From contig DFOS01000028.1 in assembly GCA_002376845.1 (NCBI GenBank), positions 1-64,000 of the forward strand: a DNA stretch of 64,000 nt, given 5' to 3'. Source of the stretch: Bdellovibrionaceae bacterium UBA3535. GTDB taxonomy: Bacteria > Bdellovibrionota > Bdellovibrionia > Bdellovibrionales > UBA840. The translations under genes were made by a program, and so were the position numbers. Below the pieces are notes generated by a model that saw nothing but the letters and a program-made list of their open reading frames with translations, had not been told where the DNA came from and ran no database searches. Within the stretch, counting starts at the first letter, position 1, and each line of letters opens with the position of its first letter. Shown piece after piece: positions 51,324 to 60,750 of the stretch.

Positions 51324-52681
51324 AAAAGCTCTTTTTTCAGAACATCGGATATTTCATCGGCAATTTTATGAATCAGAGACATGCTTGGCCCCTCAACAAG
51401 AATTCTTAGCAATGGTTCTGTACCTGAATAACGAACAAAAGTTCTTCCTTCTCCTTTTAATCGGTCTTGTGCTTTTGCTACCACTTCTTTGTATGCAGGC
51501 AAATCCTCAAATGCTTTCTTTTCTTTAACTCTAAGATTTTTTAAGACTTGCGGCACATCTTGCATTACGGAATTTAATTCTGAAAGCTTACAGTTTTTTT
51601 CCTTCATTACCGCAAGGACATTCAAAGAGGCAATCAAGCCATCACCAGTAGTAGAGTGATCTAAAAAGATAATATGTCCACTCTGCTCTCCGCCCAATAC
51701 ATACTGGTGCTTTCGCATTTCTTCTACAATATGCTTATCCCCTACTTTCGTTGTTACTACTTGAATGTCATTGGCCGCCATCAATTTACGAAGACCAAAA
51801 TTACTCATTTCTGTGCAAACGATGGTATTCTTATGCAAACGACCTTTCGATTTTAGAAATAGGGCGCTAATAGCCAATATATGGTCACCATTGATCATTC
51901 TACCTGTCTCATCCACCATAATCACTCGGTCAGCATCGCCATCTAAAGAAATCCCCACATCCGCTCGGTATTCCAATACGGCTTCTGCTAGTCGGTGCGG
52001 GTGCAAGGCGCCGCACTCATCATTGATATTGGTCCCGTTAGGTTCATTGCCAATGACTTTGACCTCAGCCCCAAGCTCTTGAAATACCGCTGGAGCGGCC
52101 TTGTAAGCTGCCCCGTTGGCACAATCCAAAACAATGCGAATATTTTCTAGCGAGTCCTGCCAAGGAAAGGAGTTTTTCACAAAAACTATGTAGCGCCCAA
52201 GGGAGTCGTCAATTCTTCTGGAACGACCTACCTCATTAGAAGGAGCTAGTTTATCGTTAAGCTCCCCGGAAAAAACAAGCTCCTCAATTTCTTTTTCCAT
52301 TTTGGCGGATATTTTATAGCCATCAGCACCAAAAATTTTGATCCCATTGTCGTAGTAGGCATTATGACTTGCCGAAATCACGATTCCTGCTTCGGCTCGC
52401 ATATTTCTAGCTAAAAAACCAATCCCGGGTGTGGGCAGTGGCCCAACAAGTTGAACATGCACCCCCATAGAATTCAATCCAGAAGCCAATGCCATCTCAA
52501 TCATATAACCCGACAAACGGGTATCTTTTCCTATAAGCACGGAGATCTTATGACCAGGCTTTGCATCTCTTCGTAAAATATGACCCAGTGCTTGGCCCAC
52601 TCTTAATACAATATCATTGGTCATTGGATATTCATTGGCCTTTCCTCGAATACCATCGGTTCCAAATAAATTTTTAGCCAT
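51320..52681 (-). CDS. glmM: Phosphoglucosamine mutase
   Basis: The 453-residue protein starts AKNLFGTDGIRG and carries the phospho-serine loop GIVISASHNAYYDNGIKIFG, in which the Ser of SASHN is phosphorylated. It has SLDGDADRVI for Mg2+ and RYSGTEPLLRILVEG near the end. GlmM turns glucosamine-6-P into glucosamine-1-P for peptidoglycan and LPS. I chose ATG 52681; upstream ATGs at 52687 and 52705 are possible. It overlaps ybbR by 8 nt and lies downstream of cdaA, as in many c-di-AMP makers. Confidence 0.96.
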   Translation of the reverse strand: MAKNLFGTDGIRGKANEYPMTNDIVLRVGQALGHILRRDAKPGHKISVLIGKDTRLSGYMIEMALASGLNSMGVHVQLVGPLPTPGIGFLARNMRAEAGIVISASHNAYYDNGIKIFGADGYKISAKMEKEIEELVFSGELNDKLAPSNEVGRSRRIDDSLGRYIVFVKNSFPWQDSLENIRIVLDCANGAAYKAAPAVFQELGAEVKVIGNEPNGTNINDECGALHPHRLAEAVLEYRADVGISLDGDADRVIMVDETGRMINGDHILAISALFLKSKGRLHKNTIVCTEMSNFGLRKLMAANDIQVVTTKVGDKHIVEEMRKHQYVLGGEQSGHIIFLDHSTTGDGLIASLNVLAVMKEKNCKLSELNSVMQDVPQVLKNLRVKEKKAFEDLPAYKEVVAKAQDRLKGEGRTFVRYSGTEPLLRILVEGPSMSLIHKIADEISDVLKKELL

Positions 52682-53066
52682 TTTCATCTGCCTCTCTAAT
52701 TTCAATATTTAAGTATCTTGGTTGAATGGAAATAAGATTCACACCAAAGGGTAAATCTAGTTTATCTTCGCGAATTTCCAAGCGCAAAAAAGGATTTTTT
52801 GTATTGTATATGACATATTGAATGCGTGGTTTACTTCTTAAATAACGTCGGATCAATTTAGGATTCCCGCGAAAGACCACATCCGCCTGATCTGGATCCA
52901 TTCGTTTTAAAACATAGTTTTGCGGCACTTTAATATCAATGGGAATCTGTGCGCTTTCCTGCATATCGTCCCGGCCAATAATAAAGAGCCAAAGTATAAT
53001 GGCAATGAATAGAGCTAAAATCTTATAGGTGAAATTCTCAAATAAGATGCTTTTCAAATTAAGCAT
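52674..53066 (-). CDS. YbbR-like domain protein (CdaR type, short)
   Basis: This 130-residue protein has one N-terminal membrane helix (YKILALFIAIILWLFII) followed by a single YbbR repeat (AQIPIDIKVPQNYVLKRMDP). CdaR of Firmicutes has several YbbR repeats and stimulates CdaA; this one is a minimal version. It lies between cdaA (8-nt overlap) and glmM, the classic position. It is likely a periplasmic regulator of the cyclase. Confidence 0.88.
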   Translation of the reverse strand: MLNLKSILFENFTYKILALFIAIILWLFIIGRDDMQESAQIPIDIKVPQNYVLKRMDPDQADVVFRGNPKLIRRYLRSKPRIQYVIYNTKNPFLRLEIREDKLDLPFGVNLISIQPRYLNIEIREADENG

Positions 53067-53868
53067 GGGCCAAGCCCCCTCTAGGAGCCTTTACTTGAAA
53101 AGCTTCTATCAATAAGTGCATAAGATCTTCATTGCGTGCAAAAACTTTTATCTCACCTTGTTCGGCTACGGCTACTGTTTTACGCTCCTCACTCACAATT
53201 ATAACCAAGGCATCCGTATCTTCCGAAATCCCTAAAGCCGCTCGATGGCGCGTGCCGTAGCTTGCCGCTAGGTTTGGGTTTTTTGAAAGTGGCAAAAAGC
53301 TTCCGGCACTAATTACACGCCCGCCCCGTATCAATATGGCTCCATCATGCAAGGGGCCCTCTGGATGAAATATACTTAATAGCAGCTCAGCTCTTATTTC
53401 TGCATTCAGATCTGTACCTTTTTGTATATAATTATCAAGACCGATTTCTCTTTCTAGTACGATCAACGCGCCATAACCCTTACTGGCCAATGCAAATGTG
53501 CCCTTCGATAGCTCTTCCAAAACATGCATCTCTTGATTTGCCGAAACACCTCCTAAAAAAGGACTTTTCCCTATATGAGCTAGAGCACGGCGAATGTCGC
53601 CTTGAAATAAAACAATGATAATCAAAAACAAATTATCAAAAAACTGTTTCAAAACCCAATGCAGAGTACTTAACTCCAACCAGATGGATGTAATATACGC
53701 TAGAGTCACGACGGCCAAACCAGTCAAGATTTGTACAGCACCAGTTCCGCGTATAAATGTTAGAATTTTATAAATTATGATCCAAACAAAGATAACATCC
53801 AAAAAATCATACCACTCTAGATGGGACCATATTAGGGAGAGGTTTTGAATGATGGATGTAATGTTCAA
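53059..53868 (-). CDS. cdaA: Diadenylate cyclase CdaA
   Basis: This 269-residue protein has three N-terminal helices and a DAC domain. Its catalytic motifs are PLHDGAILIRGGRVISAGSF, ASYGTRHRAALGISEDTD (the RHR motif) and VIIVSEERKTVAVAEQG. It makes cyclic di-AMP from two ATP. It starts at TTG with AGAGG 6 nt upstream and follows ftsH by 10 nt. The YbbR gene overlaps its end. The length and motifs match CdaA. Confidence 0.96.
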   Translation of the reverse strand: MNITSIIQNLSLIWSHLEWYDFLDVIFVWIIIYKILTFIRGTGAVQILTGLAVVTLAYITSIWLELSTLHWVLKQFFDNLFLIIIVLFQGDIRRALAHIGKSPFLGGVSANQEMHVLEELSKGTFALASKGYGALIVLEREIGLDNYIQKGTDLNAEIRAELLLSIFHPEGPLHDGAILIRGGRVISAGSFLPLSKNPNLAASYGTRHRAALGISEDTDALVIIVSEERKTVAVAEQGEIKVFARNEDLMHLLIEAFQVKAPRGGLAHA

Positions 53869-53878
53869 CGCAAACCTC

Positions 53879-55882
53879 TTATGCGATTACTGGTCCAGAA
53901 TCACCTACGGGATCTTTTGAGCCGTCTTTTTGTTCTTCTTCTTGTTGTTTCAGTTTTTCTAGTCGTTCCTTTTCTAGAAGTTTTCGTTTGGATTCTTCAT
54001 CTTCTTTGGCCAGTTTTTCTTCCATGTCTTTTCTTCGCTGAACGATATCATCTAGTTGTTTGCCTTCCAAAATCATATTGATTTCAGCACCGTCTACCGT
54101 CTCCAACTCCAACAAAGCCTGAGAGAGAACCTCTAGCTTATCGCGGTTTTCTTCAAGAACCTTTTTCGCCAATTTATAATTGGCATCAACAATTTCTTTT
54201 ACTTCCTTATCAATATCCTCTCGTACTTTTTCAGAGTAATTGTGTTGATCTTGCGATTGCTGCAAACCTAAAAATACAGGGCCCGAATTGCTTTCGTAGG
54301 CAATCGGACCTAGGCGATCACTCATTCCCCACTCACAAACCATTTTTCGGGCAATTTCGGTTGCACGTTCAATATCGTTACTAGCACCACTAGTAATGTC
54401 GCCAAACACAATGGCTTCAGCCACTCTGCCGCCAAACATATAAGCTAGAGTTGCCTCAGCCTTGGACTTAGAATAGTTCAGACGATCCTCATCGGGCTGC
54501 ACTTGGGTGTAACCCAAAGCCATGCCTCGAGGAATGATGGTAACCTTGTTTACTGGATCGCCGTTTGGAACTATTTTTGCCACCAATGCATGTCCTGCTT
54601 CATGGTAAGCCGTAATTTTACGATCATTCTCACTGATTTTCATCGAGCGGCGCTCACTCCCCATGATCACCTTGTCCTTAGCATATTCAAAGTCTTGCAT
54701 GGTAAGTAGGTTTTTGCCCGTACGAGCTGCGTTTAGCGCCGCCTCGTTCACAAGGGATTCAATTTCCGCACCAGTAAAACCAGCACATCCCGCAGCAATA
54801 CGGTGCAAATCCACATCTTGTGCCAGCGGCGTTTTACGCGTATGCACTTTCAGGATTTCTTCGCGTCCACGAACATCCGGGCGTGGTACCATGATCCGTC
54901 GGTCAAAACGACCTGGACGAAGTAGTGCCGGATCTAAAATATCAGGACGGTTGGTCGCCGCAATGATGATAACACCTTCATTGCTTTCAAAGCCGTCCAT
55001 CTCCACAAGCAATTGATCCAAGGTTTGTTCGCGCTCGTCATGTCCGCCGCCAAGACCTGCGCCGCGGTGTCTACCAACGGCATCGATTTCATCAATGAAT
55101 ATAATGCAAGGAGCGTTCTTTTTACCTTGTTCAAATAAATCACGAACGCGCGAGGCACCCACACCAACAAACATTTCCACAAAGTCCGAACCGGAAATAG
55201 TGAAAAATGGTACACCCGCTTCGCCGGCTACAGCTCTTGCAAGTAGGGTTTTCCCTGTTCCGGGTGATCCCGCAAGCAATACACCTTTCGGTATACGGCC
55301 TCCAAGGCGAGTGAACTTTTTTGGATCTTTTAAGAACTCGACAATTTCTGACAATTCCTCTTTGCTTTCTTCTACCCCGGCCACATCGTTGAAAGTAACT
55401 TTGTTTTTGGACTCATGTAAAAGCTTGGCTTTGGACTTACCAAAACTCAAAGCTTTGCCGCCACCTGCTTGCAACTGCCGCATAAAAAAGAGGAAGATCA
55501 CTAACAAGAGAATAATGGGCAAGGAATTTACCAGGAGTGTAGTGAAAAATGAGTTGTTCTCGGTTTTTTCGTAGTTGGGTATTATACCATAATCATTTTT
55601 TAAGGTTTTATAGACCTCATCGCCAGTATTCCCAACAATGACAAAGCTTTCTGCTTTGTAGGATTGTTTGCCCTGATCGTTGAATTTACCCAAAATTTCG
55701 CCGTTGTCTCGAAAAACAATGCTATCTTTTTGAATTTCCTCATTCTCCAGAGCTTGCATGAATTTGGCGAAATTAAATTGATTGGCCATTTTCGATTGTT
55801 GTTTCTCAAAGGATTGATACAATACCATGGCGCCAATTAACAGAAGCGCCCAGAAAGCTAGAGTTTTTTGATTAGATCGCAT
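53879..55882 (-). CDS. ftsH: ATP-dependent zinc metalloprotease FtsH
   Basis: The 667-residue protein has two membrane helices around a small periplasmic part, an AAA+ domain (GSPGTGKTLLAR, IIFIDEID, the pore FVG, and the second region of homology ATNRPDILDPALLRPGRFDR) and the zinc site HEAGHA with a distal Asp. A charged tail follows. FtsH degrades membrane and short-lived cytosolic proteins such as LpxC. AGGAAG precedes the ATG. Neighbours tilS and cdaA are on the same strand. Confidence 0.97.
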   Translation of the reverse strand: MRSNQKTLAFWALLLIGAMVLYQSFEKQQSKMANQFNFAKFMQALENEEIQKDSIVFRDNGEILGKFNDQGKQSYKAESFVIVGNTGDEVYKTLKNDYGIIPNYEKTENNSFFTTLLVNSLPIILLLVIFLFFMRQLQAGGGKALSFGKSKAKLLHESKNKVTFNDVAGVEESKEELSEIVEFLKDPKKFTRLGGRIPKGVLLAGSPGTGKTLLARAVAGEAGVPFFTISGSDFVEMFVGVGASRVRDLFEQGKKNAPCIIFIDEIDAVGRHRGAGLGGGHDEREQTLDQLLVEMDGFESNEGVIIIAATNRPDILDPALLRPGRFDRRIMVPRPDVRGREEILKVHTRKTPLAQDVDLHRIAAGCAGFTGAEIESLVNEAALNAARTGKNLLTMQDFEYAKDKVIMGSERRSMKISENDRKITAYHEAGHALVAKIVPNGDPVNKVTIIPRGMALGYTQVQPDEDRLNYSKSKAEATLAYMFGGRVAEAIVFGDITSGASNDIERATEIARKMVCEWGMSDRLGPIAYESNSGPVFLGLQQSQDQHNYSEKVREDIDKEVKEIVDANYKLAKKVLEENRDKLEVLSQALLELETVDGAEINMILEGKQLDDIVQRRKDMEEKLAKEDEESKRKLLEKERLEKLKQQEEEQKDGSKDPVGDSGPVIA

Positions 55883-55964
55883 ATGAACTTCCTATAAAAA
55901 ATTATATCCAGAATATCAGTACAGAGCGAAAGAAACAAGTTTGACCGGTAGACTAATCCTGTGT

Positions 55965-56912
55965 CTAAGACTCATCTGCACTTTGATCAAGCAGCACAAT
56001 TTCCTCTGGACCTACGTGCCACTGCCTTCCCAACATGCTAAATATGTAGTCTTTTTTCCGGCAGTCAAGTCGCTTTAAAATCTCTTCTAACTGCCCTCTC
56101 TGGAAGCCAAATATGCGATTCTGACGCAAAAACAAGCTTAGCACCTGCAATTGATGCGAAAAGTCTAAATCCAAGCTAAAACGCCTTAGTAATTTCTCGC
56201 CATGCAACCATTGCTGGTAGCTTGCCTTTTTACTGATCCATTGCTCCGAAATATTAACAAGACTTTGAGCCATTCTATGATAGGAGCCCTTTTCTGCCGT
56301 TTCCAATTGCGGCAACCAAACATGTCGAAGCCAATTACGAAAATAGCTCATATCCTGATTGCTGGGATCTTGCATAACGGTGAAATCATGGTTTTGGTAA
56401 AACATCTTTAACTGCTTTTCATTGCATTCAATCAGCGGGCGAAAAATGCCTTCTGCATACTCCTGCATGGCCAGTAGGCCCTCTGGGCCACAGCCCCGTA
56501 TCAAATGCATCATCCGAGATTCAAATTGATCCCGCCAGTGGTGTGCCGTAACCACAAGCTCATCTGCTTGTTTTTCCTCATAAATGCATTGCCATCGAAA
56601 ATTACGAAAGTCTTCTTCCGAACACAGCTCTTTGCTTCGATTTTTTTTGCATACCAAAGTAAGTTTTTCCGCCTCACATAGGTTTTGCAAATGCTGCAAA
56701 ACCTGATCGCGATAGTCTTTGTTTTGCCCCTCCCCGTGGTGAACGTGTATGCAGCGAATGGATAGAGGGTAGAGTTTTTTTAATTCCAAAAAAGCAGCCA
56801 GAAGGGACAAAGAGTCCTGTCCGCCGGAAAGGGCAAAAAGAAAATTTGCCTGCTGCAATTGGTAAAACTTCATTTTTTTTTCTAAAAGATAAAGATGCTC
56901 TGGCAGACGCAT
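55965..56912 (-). CDS. tilS: tRNA(Ile)-lysidine synthase
   Basis: The 315-residue protein has the N-type ATP pyrophosphatase P-loop FALSGGQDSLSLL (SGGxDS), the motif HVHHGEGQNKDYRDQVL and TAHHWRDQFESRMMHLIRG. It turns C34 of tRNA-Ile2 into lysidine, so that AUA is read as Ile. It is shorter than the E. coli enzyme (432), lacking much of the C-terminal domain, as in many species. GAGG stands 6 nt before the ATG. Confidence 0.95.
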   Translation of the reverse strand: MRLPEHLYLLEKKMKFYQLQQANFLFALSGGQDSLSLLAAFLELKKLYPLSIRCIHVHHGEGQNKDYRDQVLQHLQNLCEAEKLTLVCKKNRSKELCSEEDFRNFRWQCIYEEKQADELVVTAHHWRDQFESRMMHLIRGCGPEGLLAMQEYAEGIFRPLIECNEKQLKMFYQNHDFTVMQDPSNQDMSYFRNWLRHVWLPQLETAEKGSYHRMAQSLVNISEQWISKKASYQQWLHGEKLLRRFSLDLDFSHQLQVLSLFLRQNRIFGFQRGQLEEILKRLDCRKKDYIFSMLGRQWHVGPEEIVLLDQSADES

Positions 56913-56914
56913 GC

Positions 56915-57640
56915 TTACCTCGTTTTCATTACGTAATGAAAGTTATCATAGCCAGCTTTGTGCATGGATAGTACCACACAGGCGCCGCCAAAATCGCCCG
57001 AACTATCTTGCACGTAAAGCTTCTTGTTTCGCGGCAAAAATGCTTTATCCATTTTTGCATTGCGCGGCAAAATCAAACGCCCCGAAGTTTTCTCTAACCA
57101 ATTTTGCCACTTGTATTGCTGGCTATCCACTGCCTCTACCTGTGCCGGCAAGGCGTTTACAATAATGCCGGCATCCTGACTTTGCCAATAGGGTGAAGGC
57201 TTTTTCGTGCTATGTACTTCTTGCATATGCCTTTTGCCCTCTATGGCTTGCTCCTTTCGAATAAAAACATTTTTGATTCCCATATTGTAAAGACTCAAAG
57301 CCACCAGACATTCTTCCGCCTTACCTTGCTGGGCCTTGCCGAGAACCATCACTTTAGAATCAAGTCCAATGCCCTTTCTCGCCAAAACTTGGGGCATCCT
57401 AGCAAGACTCTGGGCTTTGATGTATTGCTGCACATCCTGCCAGTGGGCATGAATTAGGTGTCCGGTACCATAGGAAAAATAAGGGCGCACATCTAGGAAG
57501 ATGGCCTCTTGCTGCAAAGCTTTTTCCTCTTGCTCAATGATTCTAGCCGTTTTTTTTGCCGGATAGGTGCAAGCAATAAGTAAGAAAACAAGACTAGGAC
57601 TTAGAAGATGGCCGCAACGTTGGAAATAATATAATATCAC
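56915..57640 (-). CDS. Rhodanese-like lipoprotein without catalytic Cys
   Basis: The 241-residue protein starts at GTG with AAGGAG 8-9 nt upstream. It has a lipobox (LVFLLIAC) and two rhodanese-like halves: FLDVRPYFSYGTGHLIHAH...VLGKAQQGKAEE, and LYVQDSSGDFGGACVV...MHKAGYDN. The active-site Cys of rhodaneses is absent in both loops, so it is probably a non-catalytic binding protein attached to a membrane. It overlaps lysS by 47 nt and is followed by tilS after 2 nt. Confidence 0.75.
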   Translation of the reverse strand: MILYYFQRCGHLLSPSLVFLLIACTYPAKKTARIIEQEEKALQQEAIFLDVRPYFSYGTGHLIHAHWQDVQQYIKAQSLARMPQVLARKGIGLDSKVMVLGKAQQGKAEECLVALSLYNMGIKNVFIRKEQAIEGKRHMQEVHSTKKPSPYWQSQDAGIIVNALPAQVEAVDSQQYKWQNWLEKTSGRLILPRNAKMDKAFLPRNKKLYVQDSSGDFGGACVVLSMHKAGYDNFHYVMKTR

Positions 57641-59069
57641 GTATGCTCTCCTTTTGCGTGAGTAGCATTACCAAACGTTCAACACCCAAACCCAAGCCCC
57701 CAGTAGGCGGCATTCCAACATCAATGGCATGCATGAAATCCTCATCCATCGGCTGTGCTTCTTCGTTAACACTTCGCTGCGCTTCTTGCTCTTTCAAGCG
57801 CTGCAATTGCTCTTCGGGATCGTTCAGCTCGGAATAGGAATTTGCCACTTCCATACCTGCTATGAATAACTCAAAGCGCTCTACCAAGCCTTCTTTTTCT
57901 CGGTGATTTTTTGTTAGAGGGCATATTTCCACCGGGTAGTCCGTAATAAAAGTTGGCTCCCAAAGATGCTCTTCCGCAACCAATTCAAAAAGCTCATTGA
58001 TCATTTCCCCGCGGCTCTTGGGCTCTTCCCAATCACTACCCTGCTTTTTGATCTCAGCAAATAATTGTTCGTCGCTACAATCATTCACATCAATTTTGCC
58101 GTATTCTTTAATGGCATCGTGCATGCTCAATCGCTTCCAAGGTTTTGCCAAGGACAGCTCCCTTTCTTTAAAGGTAATGGTAGTCGTGCCGCAAACCTTA
58201 TTCGCAACAAAGGTAATTAAGTCTTCAATTCTTTGCATTTGGTCAAAATAATCCGTGTAAGCCTCGTACCACTCAATCATAGTAAATTCTGGATTGTGCG
58301 TACGGTCTATACCTTCATTGCGAAAGTTACGGTTCATATCGTAGACTTTCTCAAATCCACCTACAATCAAACGCTTTAGGTAGGTCTCTGGCGAAATTTT
58401 TAGAAACAATTGCATATCTAGAGCATTATGATGAGTAACAAATGGCTTCGCCGCCGCTCCCCCATAAATGTTTTGCAAAATGGGAGTTTCCACTTCTAAA
58501 AAACCCTCACCATCTAAATATTCTCTGATGCTCTTAAGTATTTGGGTGCGCTTTCGAAAGACCTCGCGAGAATCAGGGTCCATGATTAAGTCTAGGTGGC
58601 GATAGCGATATTTTGCTTCAATGTCTGTAAGACCATGAAACTTTTCTGGCAGAGGCTCCAGGCTTTTACATAGCATCTCCAATTTTTGCGCCCGCACGGA
58701 GACTTCGCCTTTTTTGGTTTTAAAAATATAGCCTTGTACTCCCAGATAATCACCAATGTCCATGGCAGCATAGGCATCTAGTGATGCTTGATCCAGATCC
58801 TCTTTTCTTAAGTAGACTTGCAAACGCCCACTCTCATCTTGTAAATGAAAAAATGCGGCTTTGCCCATAGGCCGCTTGGTCATCAGCCTACCCGCCACAC
58901 TTAGATGATCCGAGGTTTTTTCTTCGCCTTCTGACAAAGCAGCATACTGCTCCTGCACTTGCTGCATTTCATGACTGCGCTCGTACTTATAGGGATAGGG
59001 GTTGTAGCCTTTCTCACGAAATTCTTTTAGCTTGCGACGTTTTTCTTTTCTTAAAGGATTCTCTTTCAT
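57594..59069 (-). CDS. lysS: Lysyl-tRNA synthetase (class II)
   Basis: The 491-residue protein has an N-terminal OB-fold (SVAGRLMTKRPMGKAAFFHL) and the class IIb core: motif 1 near KRTQILKSIREYLDG, motif 2 FRNEGIDRTHNPEFTMIE, motif 3 GLGLGVERLVMLLT. It charges tRNA-Lys. The OB-fold also has the KRPMGKAAFFHLQD segment typical of bacterial LysS. AGGAG lies 11 nt before the ATG. Its 3' end overlaps the rhodanese gene and its start follows fba by 6 nt. Confidence 0.97.
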   Translation of the reverse strand: MKENPLRKEKRRKLKEFREKGYNPYPYKYERSHEMQQVQEQYAALSEGEEKTSDHLSVAGRLMTKRPMGKAAFFHLQDESGRLQVYLRKEDLDQASLDAYAAMDIGDYLGVQGYIFKTKKGEVSVRAQKLEMLCKSLEPLPEKFHGLTDIEAKYRYRHLDLIMDPDSREVFRKRTQILKSIREYLDGEGFLEVETPILQNIYGGAAAKPFVTHHNALDMQLFLKISPETYLKRLIVGGFEKVYDMNRNFRNEGIDRTHNPEFTMIEWYEAYTDYFDQMQRIEDLITFVANKVCGTTTITFKERELSLAKPWKRLSMHDAIKEYGKIDVNDCSDEQLFAEIKKQGSDWEEPKSRGEMINELFELVAEEHLWEPTFITDYPVEICPLTKNHREKEGLVERFELFIAGMEVANSYSELNDPEEQLQRLKEQEAQRSVNEEAQPMDEDFMHAIDVGMPPTGGLGLGVERLVMLLTQKESIRDIILFPTLRPSSKS

Positions 59070-59075
59070 GAGTAC

Positions 59076-59996
59076 TTAAGCTCCTGTAAATATATCCATA
59101 GTTTGTTGCAATAGTTTGATAGCTTCTTCTTTGGGTCTTTGAAAAGCGTTTCTGCCCATAATACTTCCGTAGGCACCACCCTTTGCTAAACCTTGGATTT
59201 CTTCAAGCACCTCGTCCGTAGACTTCGCAGCTCCGCCACTAAAAATCACAATACGCTTGCCATCAAAAGCCGATTGCATGACGTGGCGAACTCGATCTTC
59301 CAATGTATCAATTTTAATGTTTTCGGATTGATATACTTTTTTAGCTTCTTCTTGTTCGATGTGTGCTGTGGGAGGTTTCACCTTGATAATATGGGCCCCT
59401 AATTGTGCCGCGATTTGCGCCGCATAGGCAATCACATCCACCGCCGTTTCTCCATTCTTAGAAATTTGCTCTCCCCTGGCATAGGACCAAATTACGACCA
59501 ATAGACCTGCCTTCTTCGCCTCTTGAGTAAGACAGGCTATCTCTTCATACATTTGCTTTCTTGCCCCGGAGCCAGGATAGATGGTGAAACCAATGCCGAC
59601 ACAGCCCAAGCGCAGAGCATGATCAATGGATGAGGTAAGTGCCGAAATGGGGGCGCCTTTATCTACATAAAGAGAATCGGAATTGTTTACTTTTAAAATT
59701 AAGGGAATTTCACCAGCAAATTCACGTGCCCCAGCCTCAATAAAACCCAAGGGTGCTGCATAGGCTGAGCATCCCGAATCAATCGCCAGTTGGTAATGGT
59801 AAAAAGGATCATATCCAGCCGAGTTTTTGGCAAAGCTTCTAGCTGGCCCATGCTCAAAGCCTTGGTCAACAGGCAAAATTACCAGCTTGCCACTACCGGC
59901 AGTGCGTCCATGTTGTAAAAGTCTGGCCATCTGTGCCAAACAGCCTGGATTCTCACTTCCATAATTTGCTAGGATATTTTTCACGTTTTCGTTCAT
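59076..59996 (-). CDS. fba: Class I fructose-bisphosphate aldolase (DhnA type)
   Basis: The 306-residue TIM-barrel protein belongs to the DhnA/FbaB class I aldolases. VILPVDQGFEHGPARSFAKN, the Schiff-base Lys in HIIKVKPPTAHIE, and GGAAKSTDEVLEEIQGL mark the family. It splits fructose 1,6-bisphosphate without a metal. ATG 59996 has GGAG 9 nt upstream; a TTG at 60011 is the alternative. It heads the nine-gene minus-strand run, lysS being next. Confidence 0.93.
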   Translation of the reverse strand: MNENVKNILANYGSENPGCLAQMARLLQHGRTAGSGKLVILPVDQGFEHGPARSFAKNSAGYDPFYHYQLAIDSGCSAYAAPLGFIEAGAREFAGEIPLILKVNNSDSLYVDKGAPISALTSSIDHALRLGCVGIGFTIYPGSGARKQMYEEIACLTQEAKKAGLLVVIWSYARGEQISKNGETAVDVIAYAAQIAAQLGAHIIKVKPPTAHIEQEEAKKVYQSENIKIDTLEDRVRHVMQSAFDGKRIVIFSGGAAKSTDEVLEEIQGLAKGGAYGSIMGRNAFQRPKEEAIKLLQQTMDIFTGA

Positions 59997-60120
59997 GATG
60001 GTTGTCTCCAAAAGAATGCCAGAAGCCTATGAAGAAAGGCTGTCTAAATCAAGCTCCGAATCTTTGACAAGGATTGTAAAATACAGAATTTTGTGATACT
60101 TAGAGCTTTTAGAGGTAATT

Positions 60121-60669
60121 ATGTCAGAGATTAAAGTTTGGGCGGAAAACACGCCAAATCCACAGTCAAAAAAATTTCTTTTCTCACAAGTGATCAGTGA
60201 AAGTGTGGTGGAGATTGCCAACTCCGAAGAAGCACATATCTCCCCTTTGGCAAACAAGCTCTTTGGTTTTCCTTGGATGCAGGCTGTTTTTATTGGCTCC
60301 AATTTTATTACCATCACCAAGCAGGATTGGGTGGACTGGGAAATCCTAACCGAACCACTTTGCGGGCTCTTAAGTGAGCACATTCAAAATGGTGAGCCTG
60401 TTGTGCTAAGCAATCAGGGACATAGCGATAGCCCGGAAGATACGGAAGAGATCAAAACCATTAAGAAGATTTTGGACCGGGAAATTCGCCCGCAGGTAGC
60501 TTTAGATGGCGGCGATATTACCTTTCATGCCTATGAAAACGGGCGCTTGGAACTGCAACTAAAGGGTGCCTGTTCTGGCTGCCCCTCCTCCATGCAAACC
60601 CTTAAAATGGGAGTGGAGAGCCGTCTCAAACAGGCCCTACCTGAGTTAAAAGAAGTGGTAGCGGTCTAA
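60121..60669 (+). CDS. Nfu-type Fe-S scaffold protein
   Basis: The 182-residue protein has an N-terminal Nfu_N-like domain (ENTPNPQSKKFLFSQ with the NPNxxK pattern). It also has a C-terminal NifU domain with ACSGCPSSMQTLKMGVESRL, where CxxC binds the transferred cluster. Nfu proteins deliver [4Fe-4S] clusters to target enzymes. TAGAGG lies 6 nt before the ATG. It is divergent from fba. Confidence 0.93.
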   Translation: MSEIKVWAENTPNPQSKKFLFSQVISESVVEIANSEEAHISPLANKLFGFPWMQAVFIGSNFITITKQDWVDWEILTEPLCGLLSEHIQNGEPVVLSNQGHSDSPEDTEEIKTIKKILDREIRPQVALDGGDITFHAYENGRLELQLKGACSGCPSSMQTLKMGVESRLKQALPELKEVVAV

Positions 60670-60750
60670 ACCATTAAAAATATTGGATCATTTTGAGATA
60701 ATCTCTACTTTTGTCTTAAGTTCTATTGCACGAATACCGAATAAAATAGC

